A stretch of 64,000 nucleotides of DNA from Micromonospora chokoriensis (GCF_900091505.1 NZ_LT607409.1:2976001-3040000), one strand, 5' to 3'; counted from the first letter of the stretch, positions 33,396-42,287 are shown. The notes: generated from the letters alone by a model not told the origin. Made by a program: numbers and translations.

Positions 33396-34535
33396 ATGCG
33401 CGTGCTGCTCTGCCCGGACAAGTTCGCCGGCACCCTGTCCGCACCGGAGGTGGCCGCCGCGGTGGCCGACGGTTGGCAGTCCGTAGCCCAGGGCGACGAC
33501 CTGCTGATCCGGCCGCTCGCCGACGGCGGTCCGGGCTTCGTGGAGGTGCTCGCCGAAGCCCTCGGCGGCCGGCGGGTGCCGGTCCCGACGGTCGACCCAC
33601 TGGGGCGGCCGGTGGCCGGTGAGATCCTGCTCACCGCCGACGGGACGACCGCCTACCTGGAGAGCGCTCAGGCGTGCGGCCTGCACCTGCTCTCCGCGAG
33701 CGAGCGCGACCCGAAGACCACCACCTCGTACGGGCTGGGGCTGCTGGTGGCCGCGGCGGTGGAGAGCGGCGCCCGGACGGTGGTGATCGGGCTGGGCGGC
33801 TCGGGCACCAACGACGCCGGGGCCGGGATGCTCACCGCGCTGGGTGTCACACCGCTCGACGGGGGTGGCGCCGCGCTCGCGTACGGCGGGGCGGCGCTCG
33901 CCGCTGTCGACGCGGTGGACGGCGCGCCCCGGCTGCGTGGCGTCCGACTCGTCGCCGCCACCGACGTGGACAACCCCCTGCTCGGCCTGCACGGCGCGAG
34001 CAACGTGTTCGGCCCGCAGAAGGGCGCCGACCGCGCCGACGTGCTGCTGCTCGACGCCGCGTTGGAGCGCTTCGCGGCGGTGCTGGAGCGGGATCTGCCC
34101 GGCTGCCCGGCAGGGCTCGGCACGCTGCCCGGGGGCGGCGCCGCCGGCGGCATCGGTGCGGCGCTGCTCGCGCTGGGCGGCGGTTGCGAGTCGGGCATCG
34201 GCCTGGTCACCCGGGCCACCCGGCTGGACGACGCGCTGGACACCGCGGACCTGGTGATCACCGGTGAGGGGTCGTTCGACCACCAGTCGCTGCGCGGCAA
34301 GGTGGTCGCCGGGGTCGCCGGGGCGGCCCGTGACCGGGGTGTCCCGTGCGTGGTGGTGGCCGGGCAGGTGAGCACCGGCCGGCGGGAGGCCGCCTCGGCG
34401 GGGGTCACCGACACGTACAGCCTGGTGGAGCACTTCGGCGGTGAGTCCGGCGGCGGGCTCGACGCGGCGCTGGGCCGACCCGCCGAGGGTTTACGCGAGC
34501 TGGGCGCCCGGCTGGCCCGGCAGTGGAGCCGCTGA
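33396..34535 (+). CDS. glxK: Glycerate kinase
   Basis: Class II glycerate 2-kinase (GarK/GlxK family), 379 aa, phosphorylating D-glycerate from photorespiration-like or serine/glyoxylate metabolism. The N-terminal LLCPDKFAGTLSAPEVAAA, the GLGGSGTNDAGAGML motif, FGPQKGAD, LPGGGAAGGIGAAL and the TGEGSFDHQSLRGKV segment are all present. ATG at 33396 gives the family N-terminus MRVLLCPDKF. It corresponds in order to the mycobacterial gene beside the HesB-like gene. It may be transcribed together with nothing: a 161-nt gap separates it from the next gene. Confidence 0.92.
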   Translation: MRVLLCPDKFAGTLSAPEVAAAVADGWQSVAQGDDLLIRPLADGGPGFVEVLAEALGGRRVPVPTVDPLGRPVAGEILLTADGTTAYLESAQACGLHLLSASERDPKTTTSYGLGLLVAAAVESGARTVVIGLGGSGTNDAGAGMLTALGVTPLDGGGAALAYGGAALAAVDAVDGAPRLRGVRLVAATDVDNPLLGLHGASNVFGPQKGADRADVLLLDAALERFAAVLERDLPGCPAGLGTLPGGGAAGGIGAALLALGGGCESGIGLVTRATRLDDALDTADLVITGEGSFDHQSLRGKVVAGVAGAARDRGVPCVVVAGQVSTGRREAASAGVTDTYSLVEHFGGESGGGLDAALGRPAEGLRELGARLARQWSR

Positions 34536-34696
34536 GCGCTCCGGCCACCGGGCCCACCTGCGGCGGGCGTCACGCCACCCGGGTGCGCCCGCCCGGGGCG
34601 GCGTACGATCGGCTGAGGACCACAACCGGGAATCACTGGACGGCGTGCGGCGTTGGCCAGTGCGTCCGGACCCAAACCGCGCAGGGAGACTTCCAC

Positions 34697-35065
34697 GTGA
34701 CCACGCCAGCGCAGACCGAGTCGACCGAGGCCCAGGCCCCTACTTCCGTCGTCCTCACCGACGTCGCGGCGCAGAAGGTCAAGGCCCTGATCGAGCAGGA
34801 GGGCCGCGACGACCTGCGGCTCCGCGTCGCCGTGCAGCCGGGCGGCTGCTCCGGCCTGCGGTACCAGCTCTTCTTCGACGAGCGTTCCCTCGACGGTGAC
34901 GTCGTCACCGATTTCGGTGGTGTCGAGGTCGTCGTCGACCGGATGAGCGCCCCGTACCTTTCCGGCGCGACGATCGACTTCGCCGACCGGATCGACGCCC
35001 AGGGCTTCACCATCGACAACCCCAACGCGGGCAACTCCTGCGCCTGCGGTGACTCGTTCAACTGA
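34697..35065 (+). CDS. erpA: A-type iron-sulfur carrier (HesB/IscA/ErpA family)
   Basis: Small Fe-S carrier or scaffold of 122 aa delivering clusters to apo-proteins. The three ligand cysteines are in GGCSGLRY and the C-terminal NSCACGDSF. The N-terminal 20 residues (Thr/Glu/Ala-rich) are disordered. GTG at 34697 has AGGGAG (34683-34688) 8 nt upstream. ErpA is used as a family label. Fe-S clients nearby are nadA and the Rieske protein, and the cysteine desulfurase at 36591 may supply sulfur. Confidence 0.92.
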   Translation: MTTPAQTESTEAQAPTSVVLTDVAAQKVKALIEQEGRDDLRLRVAVQPGGCSGLRYQLFFDERSLDGDVVTDFGGVEVVVDRMSAPYLSGATIDFADRIDAQGFTIDNPNAGNSCACGDSFN

Positions 35066-35091
35066 GTCACACACCACGCATCAGCGATGAC

Positions 35092-35115
35092 GGGGCCGTC
35101 CTTCGGGGCGGCCCC
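35092..35115 (+). terminator. Rho-independent-like terminator after erpA
   Basis: 10-bp GC-rich stem (35092-35101 with 35106-35115, one G-U pair) closed by a stable TTCG tetraloop and followed by TTCGT, 27 nt after the erpA stop. Confidence 0.78.
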
Positions 35116-35201
35116 TTCGTCGTGGCGACCCCGACGTGCTCGTGACGGGTGGGTTGCCGTTGTCCGACCGACCGGTCACCGACGGGTTGCCGGGCCGGTA
35201 G

Positions 35202-36215
<1,014 letters not shown>

Positions 36216-36262
36216 CTCCCGACCACCGCGCCGTGCCGGTCCGCACCGTTCGGCGTCGAGCA

Positions 36263-36340
36263 GCGTCGATCATGGAGTGGTGGTGGGCGGATGGTGCCTT
36301 ATGCGCCCTTTTGTCCCCACCACGACTCCATGATCGACGC
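36263..36340. repeat. GATC-ended palindrome in a convergent junction, copy 3
   Basis: Inverted repeat with 25-bp arms (36263-36287 and 36316-36340, one mismatch) and a 28-nt loop. The arm starts GCGTCGATCATGGAGTGGTG. It lies between the converging PfkB kinase and tusA genes and resembles the palindromes at 1334 and 16039 at its outer end. Confidence 0.8.
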
Positions 36341-36360
36341 GTCTGGTCGGACGCTGGGCT

Positions 36361-36594
36361 TCAGTGGGAGCGGCGGACGTCGTAGGCGGGGCCGTCGGGG
36401 CCACTGACCGCGCCCAGGAACTCCTGGCCGCGCATCCGGCACCAGGCGGGGATGTCCACCGCCGCCGCCGGGTCGTCGGCCAGCACCCGGACCACAGTTC
36501 CCACCGGCACCTGCGGCAACCGCCGGGCGGCCGCGATCACGGGCAGCGGGCAGCGCTGCCCCCGGCAGTCGATGACCTGGTCCGGCAAGGTCAC
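36361..36594 (-). CDS. tusA: TusA-family sulfur carrier protein
   Basis: A 77-aa sulfur-transfer protein with the TusA/SirA motif: IDCRGQRCPLPVI, in which Cys15 of CPLP is the persulfide carrier and Cys10 is an extra cysteine. The fold-typical GTVVRVLADDP and DIPAWCRMRGQEF segments follow. GTG at 36594 overlaps the TGA stop of the cysteine desulfurase gene (GTGA), so the two are co-translated. It probably accepts sulfane sulfur from the desulfurase for tRNA thiolation or cofactor synthesis; the final acceptor is unknown. Confidence 0.9.
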   Translation of the reverse strand: MTLPDQVIDCRGQRCPLPVIAAARRLPQVPVGTVVRVLADDPAAAVDIPAWCRMRGQEFLGAVSGPDGPAYDVRRSH

Positions 36595-37763
36595 AACCCC
36601 ACCACCCCGGCGTCGGCCCGCAACTCGGCCACGATCGTCGGCAGCTCATCGAGGAACCGCTCGACGTCCGCCTCGGTCGTCTCCCGGTGCAGGCTGACCC
36701 GCACGTTCCCGTGCGAGAGCACCCCCATCGCCTCCAGCACGTGCGACGGACGCAGCGTGGACGACGTACAGGACGAACCGGACGACACGGCGAACCCCCG
36801 TCGGTCCAGCGCGTGCAGCAACGTCTCACCGTCGACGTACAGGCACGAGAAGGTCACCAGATGCGGCAGCCGGAGCACCGGATTGCCGACCACCTCCACG
36901 TCGGGCACCTCCGCCGCCACCCGCGCCCGGATCCGGTCCACCAGCGGAGCCAGCCGGGCCGCCTCGGCCGCCGCGTCGGCCGCCGCCGCCCGCAGGCTCG
37001 CCGCCGCAGCCACCACCGCGGGCAGATTCACCACCCCGGGGGTACGCCCACCCTCCCGCTCGTCGGCCGGCCAGGGTGACTCCCAACGGGTGCCCTTACG
37101 GACCGCCAGCACCCCCACCCCGGGTGGGCCGCCCCACTTGTGGGCGCTCGCGCTCAACACCGACCAGCCGGCCGGCAGAGGCACCCGGGCGACCGACTGG
37201 GCGGCGTCCACGTACAGCGGCACCCCCACCTCCGCGCAGGCGGCCGCCGCCTCGGCGACCGGTTGCACGGTCCCCACCTCGTGACTCGCAGTGATCAGGG
37301 AGGCCACCGCGACCCCCGGTTCATGCACCGCCGCCGACCAGGCGCCCAGATCCAACCGGCCCGACCGGTCGACCGGCACACCCACTGCCGTACCACCCGC
37401 TGCGACGTGCCGCTCCGCCGCATGCAGCACCGCCGAGTGCTCGATCGCCGAGTGCACCAGCGTCGGCCCGACCCGACGCCGCCCCGCCAGGGCGCCGAGC
37501 ACCGCGCCGTGCGCCGCGGTCGTACCACTGGGGGTGAAGGACACCTCGTCGGCGCGAACACCGAGCGTCAGCGCGGTGGCCTCGCGCGCGGCGTCGAGCA
37601 GTTGCCGGGCCCGGCGGGCCTGCGTGTAGAGCTTGCCCGGGTCGGCCCACCCGTCGTCGAACGCCGCCAGTAACGCCTGCCGCGCCACCGGATGCATCGG
37701 CGCGGCGGACGCCGCGTCCAGGTAGACCGGGGTCGGCAACCCCGGCTCACTCCTCGCGCTCAC
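36591..37763 (-). CDS. Cysteine desulfurase (NifS/IscS-like)
   Basis: PLP enzyme of the class V aminotransferase fold, 390 aa, releasing sulfur from cysteine to an active-site persulfide. Segments include VYLDAASAAPMHPVARQAL, SAIEHSAVLH, DAAQSVARV, the PLP lysine in SASAHKWGGPPG and the catalytic Cys in SSGSSCTSS. It lacks a long IscU-binding tail. Translation start is not certain: GTG at 37763 lies inside the last copy of a 59-bp tandem repeat, so the first nine residues (SARSEPGLP) are repeat-derived. A downstream TTG with AGGAG 11 nt away is an alternative. It is followed by overlapping tusA. Confidence 0.9.
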   Translation of the reverse strand: MSARSEPGLPTPVYLDAASAAPMHPVARQALLAAFDDGWADPGKLYTQARRARQLLDAAREATALTLGVRADEVSFTPSGTTAAHGAVLGALAGRRRVGPTLVHSAIEHSAVLHAAERHVAAGGTAVGVPVDRSGRLDLGAWSAAVHEPGVAVASLITASHEVGTVQPVAEAAAACAEVGVPLYVDAAQSVARVPLPAGWSVLSASAHKWGGPPGVGVLAVRKGTRWESPWPADEREGGRTPGVVNLPAVVAAAASLRAAAADAAAEAARLAPLVDRIRARVAAEVPDVEVVGNPVLRLPHLVTFSCLYVDGETLLHALDRRGFAVSSGSSCTSSTLRPSHVLEAMGVLSHGNVRVSLHRETTEADVERFLDELPTIVAELRADAGVVGL

Positions 37764-37942
37764 GGGACCGCCTTCGTTCGCGGCTGCGGGGCTCGCAACC
37801 CCGGCTCACTCCTCGCGCTCACGGGACCGCCTTCGTTCGCGGCTGCGGGGCTCGCAACCCCGGCTCACTCCTCGCGCTCACAGGACCGCCTTCGTTCGCG
37901 GCTGCGGGGCTCGCAACCCCGGCTCACTCCTCGCGCTCACAG
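37738..37942 (-). repeat. 59-bp tandem repeat overlapping the cysteine desulfurase start
   Basis: About 3.5 copies with a period of exactly 59 bp (AACCCC junctions at 37738, 37797, 37856, 37915). Copies are nearly identical; one base (ACGGGACC to ACAGGACC) separates older from newer units. Read on the minus strand each unit has GTGAGCGCGAGGAGTGAGCC, i.e. a GTG and an AGGAG-like box. Because 59 is not a multiple of three, each copy shifts frame. I recall similar extragenic units upstream of Micromonospora genes, unverified. Confidence 0.85.
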
Positions 37943-38110
37943 GTAGCAACGCTATCGCGGAGGTATGGCCGGGATCCCCCCGATGGGGGCGGACAGTGAC
38001 CCCACCACGGTCGAGTCCGTCATGGTCGAGTAATCTGCGACCGTCGGTGACGCCTTTGCCGTCGGTGCTGAGGAAAGACGCACCGCGGCGCGCTAGGGAG
38101 GCAGGACCAG
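37943..38110 (+). promoter_or_regulatory. ctaC upstream region
   Basis: The 168 nt between the 59-bp repeats and ctaC contain no gene. TAATCT at 38031-38036 is a reasonable -10 box but no convincing -35 is seen. AGGGAGG at 38095-38101 is the ribosome-binding site for the GTG at 38111. Confidence 0.4.
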
Positions 38111-39082
38111 GTGGTCGCAAGGAGTTCGGAGGTACGGCCGTCGGCCGTACGGCACAGCGCTTCCCCGGGGGTTGGTGGACGCCGGGGGCGTGGTGCCGGT
38201 CGGTTGGCCGGGCTCGGTCTCGGTGGCGTGGCGCTGCTGGTTCTGCTCACGGGCTGTGACGTGGGGCAGACCTTCCACGGCTTCGGCTGGCCGCAGGGCG
38301 GCATCTCGCCGGAGTCGAAGCGGATGTACGACCTGTGGATCGCCTCCTGCGTCGCCGCCCTCGCGGTCGGTGTCTTCGTGTGGGGTCTGATCTTCTGGTG
38401 TGTCGTGCGCTACCGCAAGCGTGGCAACGCGCTGCCGGTGCAGACCCGCTACAACCTGCCGATGGAGTTCCTCTACACCATCGCGCCGATCCTGATCGTC
38501 TCCGTGCTCTTCTACTACACGGCGATCGTGCAGACGGACGTCGACAAGCTGTCGAAGAACCCCGATGTCACCGTCGAGGTCGTCGCGTTCAAGTGGAACT
38601 GGCAGTTCAACTACCGTGACGGCCAGGGCCCGGACGCCAAGACCACCGCGTCGACGCTCGGCACCAGCGAAGTCATCCCGGTGCTGGTTCTCCCGACCAA
38701 CCGGTCCATCCGGTTCGAGGAGACCAGCCGCGACGTCATCCACTCGTTCTGGGTGCCGGAGCTGCTGTTCAAGCGCGACGTCATGCCGGGCAAGATCCGT
38801 AACGTGTTCGAGGTCTCCAGCCTGGACGCCGAGGGCGCCTACGTCGGGCGGTGCGCCGAACTGTGCGGCAGCTACCACGCCTTCATGAACTTCGAGCTGC
38901 GGGTCGTCTCGCCGGAGAAGTACGACCAGTTCCTGGCGGCCAAGCAGGCCGGCAAGTCCACCCAGGAGGCGCTCACCGAGATCGGTGAGGAGCCGTACGC
39001 GGAGACCACGCGGCCGTTCGACACCCGGCGGACGCAGGACAACTTCAACCCGGACGACGTTCCGGCCCGTACGGGAAGCTGA
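38111..39082 (+). CDS. ctaC: Cytochrome c oxidase subunit II
   Basis: CuA-bearing subunit II of the aa3 oxidase, a lipoprotein of 323 aa. The signal sequence ends in the lipobox LLTGC (Cys49), two transmembrane helices follow (about 73-100 and 118-140), and the exposed cupredoxin domain has the aromatic FKWNWQFNY patch, a His in VIHSFWVPEL and the CuA site Cys248-AEL-Cys252-GSY-His256-AFM. GTG at 38111 has a purine-rich AGGGAGG upstream. ctaF follows after 9 nt. The catalytic subunit I gene (ctaD) is not next to it and not in the window. Confidence 0.95.
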   Translation: MVARSSEVRPSAVRHSASPGVGGRRGRGAGRLAGLGLGGVALLVLLTGCDVGQTFHGFGWPQGGISPESKRMYDLWIASCVAALAVGVFVWGLIFWCVVRYRKRGNALPVQTRYNLPMEFLYTIAPILIVSVLFYYTAIVQTDVDKLSKNPDVTVEVVAFKWNWQFNYRDGQGPDAKTTASTLGTSEVIPVLVLPTNRSIRFEETSRDVIHSFWVPELLFKRDVMPGKIRNVFEVSSLDAEGAYVGRCAELCGSYHAFMNFELRVVSPEKYDQFLAAKQAGKSTQEALTEIGEEPYAETTRPFDTRRTQDNFNPDDVPARTGS

Positions 39083-39091
39083 GGCAGCCGC

Positions 39092-39517
39092 ATGAAGACC
39101 GAGTGGCGTATCTTCCTGATCATCGCCGTGTTCCTCTTCGGTGCCACCATCCTCTACGGCGCCTGGACGCACGGGGAGTCGGGCGGCGTCGAGTGGGTCG
39201 GGACCGTCGCCCTGCTGCTGTCGTTCCTGCTCTGCTCGATGTGCGGTGGCTTCTTCTGGTTCGTCTCGCGCCGCATCGACCTGCGCCCGGAGGACCGCCC
39301 GGACGCGGAGATCGCCGACGGTGCCGGCGAGGTCGGCTTCTTCAGCCCCGGTAGCTACTGGCCGTTCGGCCTGGCGCTGGCCGCCGCAATCGCCGCGCTC
39401 GGCCTGGTGTTCTGGCAGTACTGGCTCATCGGTGCCGGCCTGGTGGCGGTCGTCTTCGCCGCCTGCGGGTTGCTGTTCGAGTACTACAGCGGCACCCGGC
39501 GCACCGCCGAGCACTGA
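39092..39517 (+). CDS. ctaF: Cytochrome c oxidase subunit IV, actinobacterial type
   Basis: Small membrane subunit specific to actinobacterial aa3 oxidases, 141 aa. Hydrophobic helices are at about 6-25, 37-58 and 90-132, and the SRRIDLRPEDRPDAEIADGAG and GFFSPGSYWPF segments are the conserved family core. It is co-transcribed with ctaC (9-nt gap). In mycobacteria the homologue is an integral part of the bcc-aa3 supercomplex. A strong terminator follows at 39535-39570. Confidence 0.93.
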   Translation: MKTEWRIFLIIAVFLFGATILYGAWTHGESGGVEWVGTVALLLSFLLCSMCGGFFWFVSRRIDLRPEDRPDAEIADGAGEVGFFSPGSYWPFGLALAAAIAALGLVFWQYWLIGAGLVAVVFAACGLLFEYYSGTRRTAEH

Positions 39518-39534
39518 CCGGACCCCGTTCACCG

Positions 39535-39570
39535 CGAAGGCCCGTTCCCCTGGTGGGGAGCGGGCCTTCG
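39535..39570 (+). terminator. Terminator of ctaC-ctaF
   Basis: 16-bp stem (39535-39550 with 39555-39570, one G-U pair) with a TGGT loop, 18 nt after the ctaF stop. Confidence 0.82.
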
Positions 39571-39929
39571 TCGTGCAGTGCGCGGCCGCCTGGGGGTGCT
39601 GGTGTGCCGTCTCGCAGGGTGATCGACTGCCGGGGCGCGTTGGCGTGCCGTCTCTCAGGATGGTCGCCTCCACATCGGCGGGGTGGCTGTTACAGCGCGA
39701 CAGGATGCCGCCAGATCGGCGATGTGGTGTTGATCGAGCCGGGGCCACGGCGGGAGCCGGCCGGTGACGGGTCAGGTGGCGCGGTCGGACGGTGCGGCGG
39801 ACAGCCGGTGGTGGGGTCGGGTGGCGCGCGGGGCGGGCCGGTGACAGGGGTCGGGTGGCGCAGTCGGGTGGCGCGCCGGTGACAGAGGTGGCGGGGGCAG
39901 GTGGCGCGGCGGGCGGACCGGTGAACGGG
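39571..39929. other. 359-nt stretch without a gene: imperfect repeats
   Basis: No supported gene. It holds a direct repeat of about 24 nt (39602 and 39643, core GTGCCGTCTC), an imperfect palindrome around CCACATCG (about 39670) and CGATGTGG (about 39720), and from about 39755 a G-rich set of degenerate units with CCGGTGA recurring five times up to 39960. Read on the minus strand the latter encodes Pro/Ala-rich peptide in a frame shifted relative to the zinc-ribbon gene. Confidence 0.6.
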
Positions 39930-40133
39930 TCAGGCGGCGCAGCGGGCGGGCCGGTGACGTCGGCCTTCGGTCGACCGGGGGACCGGGGTCAGGAGGGTGG
40001 CGATCACCACGGCGGCGCCGCAGCCGGTGCAGATCAGCTCAGGACAGTCGATGCCGTGCCCGTCGACGCAGGGCGGCACCTCGAACAGTGCCACGCCCTC
40101 GCAGACGTCGCAGTAGAGCTCGCGGTGCGACAC
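39930..40133 (-). CDS. Small zinc-ribbon-like protein
   Basis: A 67-aa protein with paired cysteines suited to zinc binding: CDVC near the N-terminus, then CVDGHGIDC and ICTGCGAAVV. GTG at 40133 has a strong AGGAG ribosome-binding site 7 nt upstream, which argues for a real gene although it is short. The last 20 residues are low in complexity and may be the result of a frameshift (the other frame continues as a Pro/Ala-rich tail). Function unknown. An inverted repeat at 40198-40221 upstream may be its operator. Confidence 0.72.
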   Translation of the reverse strand: MSHRELYCDVCEGVALFEVPPCVDGHGIDCPELICTGCGAAVVIATLLTPVPRSTEGRRHRPARCAA

Positions 40134-40197
40134 CGTCGTCTCCTCTCACGTCAGGCGGACCGCCCCCGGATGCGACAATCACGCACGGACGAGAGCG

Positions 40198-40221
40198 GAG
40201 AACTACTCGCCTGTAGTTTTC
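40198..40221. promoter_or_regulatory. Inverted repeat upstream of the zinc-ribbon gene
   Basis: 9-bp arms (40198-40206 and 40213-40221, one mismatch; core AACTAC / GTAGTT) separated by 6 nt, 65 nt upstream of the GTG start, in an AT-richer patch. It could be an operator. Confidence 0.4.
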
Positions 40222-40297
40222 CACGCGGGTCCGACAAATCTCCGTCCGGAGGTCCCGCCGCCGGCTCGTCGGTGCTCGCACCGCAGCTCACTGCGGT

Positions 40298-40373
40298 TGA
40301 TCCACTCGGGTTCCGTGATGTCGCGGTGTCCCAGCGCCGGGACACCGCGGTTTCATGAACTCCGAGTCGATCA
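40298..40373. repeat. Second-type palindromic extragenic element
   Basis: Imperfect inverted repeat with 35-nt arms (40298-40332 and 40339-40373, about 9 mismatches) and a 6-nt loop; the inner 11 bp (CGCGGTGTCCC with its complement) are perfect. GATC lies near both ends. The core GTCGCGGTGTCC recurs in the element at 55795-55869. Confidence 0.65.
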
Positions 40374-40430
40374 CCCGCCACGACGCCCGAGGGGCACCGG
40401 CCGGCGCGACCTCCGGCGGACGTGCCTCTC

Positions 40431-40637
40431 GCGATGCCCGGCGGATGGCTTTCGCGATGTCCGGCGGGTGTTCCGCGCGATGTCCGGCGGGTGTTCCGCG
40501 CGATGTCCGGCGGGTGTTCCGCGCGATGTCCGGCGGGTGTTCCGCGCGATGTCCGGCGGGTGTTCCGCGCGATGTCCGGCGGGTGTCCCGCGCGATGTCC
40601 GGCGGGTGTCCCGCGCGACGCTCGACGGACGCGCCCC
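40431..40637. repeat. 23-bp tandem repeat array
   Basis: Nine head-to-tail units of exactly 23 bp starting at 40431, 40454, 40477, 40500, 40523, 40546, 40569, 40592 and 40615. Five central units are identical (each begins GCGATGTCCGGCGGGTGTT), two differ by one base, and the first and last are degenerate. There are no spacers, so this is not a CRISPR array. The period is not a multiple of three and no gene is supported across it. It lies downstream of trpD. The remainder of 40134-40754 holds no gene. Confidence 0.85.
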
Positions 40638-40754
40638 GGGACCGCCTGCCGTGGGCCGCCGTGGCAGCCGGGGCACGTTCGCCGGAGGCCCTGGCGGAAG
40701 CGCGTTGCTGGTCGTCGGAGCTGTCGTTCGGCTGGGTGCTCGTGTCGGGGCTGG

Positions 40755-41801
40755 TCAGGCGGCGGTGGCGGCCTTGATCCAACGGTCGAGGGTCGCGGCG
40801 GCGGCGCCGGAGTCGATCGATTCGGCGGCGCGGTCCAGGCCGGCGCGCAGCGCCTCGGTCAGGTCACCGTCCAGCGGGCCCTGGGTCGCCAGCGCCGCCG
40901 CCGCGTTGACCAGCACCGCGTCGCGGACCGGGCCGGCTTCGCCGGCGAGCAGCCGACGGGCCACGCCGGCGTTGTAGGCGGCGTCACCGCCCCGCAGGTC
41001 GCCGAGGGTGGCCCGGGGCACCCCCAGGTCCGTCGCGTCCAGCACAGCCTCGCGTACGGTGCCTCCCTGAGCTGCCCAGACCCGGGTCGGCGCGGCGGTG
41101 GTGAACTCGTCCAGGCCGTCCTCGCCGCGCATCACGATCGCCGAGTCGCCCCGAGCGGCGAACACGCTCGCCATCACCGGGGCCATCCGGGAGTCGAAGC
41201 AGCCGACCGCGCCGGCCCGGGGGCGGGCCGGGTTGGTCAGCGGGCCGAGGAAGTTGAAGAAGGTGGGGACGCCCACCTCGCGGCGGACCGGACCGGCGTG
41301 TCGCATCCCGGGGTGGAACCGGGCCGCGAAGCAGAACCCGATGCCGGCCTCCTCGACGCACCGGGCGACCTGCTCCGGGCCGAGGTCCAGGGGGATGCCG
41401 AGGTATTCCAGCAGGTCGGCGGTGCCGCACAGGGACGAGGCAGCCCGGTTGCCGTGCTTGACGACGCGTACGCCCGCGCCGGCGACCACCAGCGCGGTCA
41501 TCGTGGAGATGTTCACGGTGTGGGCGAGGTCACCGCCGGTGCCGACCACGTCGAGCGCGGTGTCGCGCAGGTCGTCGGAGAGCACCACCGGGACCGAGCG
41601 ACCCAGCATCGCCTGCACGAGGCCGCCCAGCTCGGCCGGGGTCTCACCCTTGGCCCGCAACGCCACGGCGAAGCCGGCGATCTGGGCGCTGGTCGCCGAG
41701 CCGGTCATGATCTCGTCCATCGCCCAGGCGGTGTCGGCGGTGGACAGCTCCTCGCCGCGCAGCAGCGAGTTGAGCAGGTGGGGCCAGGTCCGATCGCCCA
41801 T
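40755..41801 (-). CDS. trpD: Anthranilate phosphoribosyltransferase
   Basis: Second step of tryptophan synthesis: anthranilate plus PRPP to phosphoribosyl-anthranilate. Length is 348 aa. The PRPP-binding signature is [15 protein letters not shown], followed by KHGNRAASS and the conserved [20 protein letters not shown] anthranilate-binding segment, then [13 protein letters not shown] at 41801 has GGGAGG 7 nt upstream. Other trp genes are absent here. The position divergent from the ctaE-qcrCAB cluster is shared with mycobacteria. Confidence 0.95.
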   Translation of the reverse strand: MGDRTWPHLLNSLLRGEELSTADTAWAMDEIMTGSATSAQIAGFAVALRAKGETPAELGGLVQAMLGRSVPVVLSDDLRDTALDVVGTGGDLAHTVNISTMTALVVAGAGVRVVKHGNRAASSLCGTADLLEYLGIPLDLGPEQVARCVEEAGIGFCFAARFHPGMRHAGPVRREVGVPTFFNFLGPLTNPARPRAGAVGCFDSRMAPVMASVFAARGDSAIVMRGEDGLDEFTTAAPTRVWAAQGGTVREAVLDATDLGVPRATLGDLRGGDAAYNAGVARRLLAGEAGPVRDAVLVNAAAALATQGPLDGDLTEALRAGLDRAAESIDSGAAAATLDRWIKAATAA

Positions 41802-41891
41802 GGCGGGCCTCCCGAGCGTACGAAGTGCGGGTGGGCTGGAACCGGCGCCGGCTGGTCCGGCGCCGTGACGGTGCCGGTGAGCGTGGGGACG

Positions 41892-42287
41892 TCAGGCGGG
41901 TGCGTGCGTCCGCAGCAGCTCGGCCACCGTGCCGCCGGTGGTAACCGGGTCGAGCGGGTGCACCAGCGTGGCGTCGACCTCGGCGTACGCGGCGAGCCAT
42001 CGGTCGGCGGCGCGGGCGATCACCAGGCAGGTCGGGGGAGCGTCGTCCCGGTCGTCCTTGATCTGCCGGGCGATGCCGATGCCACCACCGGGGCTGGCCT
42101 CGCCGTCGAGCAGTAGCAGGTCGATCTCGTAGTCGTCGACCAGCCGGATGGTCTCCGCGTAGGTCGACGCGTCGACGAACTCGATCTGCAGCCCGGGGGC
42201 GGGACGGGTGCCGACGGCCAACCGCATCCGGTCACGGACCTGCGGGTCGTCGCTGTAGAGCAGGACGGTGCAAAGACGATCACTCAT
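41892..42287 (-). CDS. Stand-alone pseudo-receiver domain protein
   Basis: A 131-aa protein made only of a CheY-like receiver fold. The acid pocket is present (YSDD, Asp13/14) and the phospho-acceptor position is Asp61 in LLLLDGEA, but the conserved Thr/Ser and Lys are missing: the expected K-P step reads TLVHPLDP. It therefore may not respond to phosphorylation normally. There is no output domain. ATG at 42287 has GGAG about 7 nt upstream. It lies between trpD and ctaG, all on the minus strand; no partner kinase is adjacent. Confidence 0.8.
   Translation of the reverse strand: MSDRLCTVLLYSDDPQVRDRMRLAVGTRPAPGLQIEFVDASTYAETIRLVDDYEIDLLLLDGEASPGGGIGIARQIKDDRDDAPPTCLVIARAADRWLAAYAEVDATLVHPLDPVTTGGTVAELLRTHAPA

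Noticed and set aside
37738..37942. CRISPR-like repeats or a duplicated gene start as a real ORF
   Set aside because: The 59-bp copies are contiguous, change frame each time and have no spacers.
40431..40637. CRISPR array
   Set aside because: Units follow each other without spacers and no cas gene is near; it is a simple tandem repeat.
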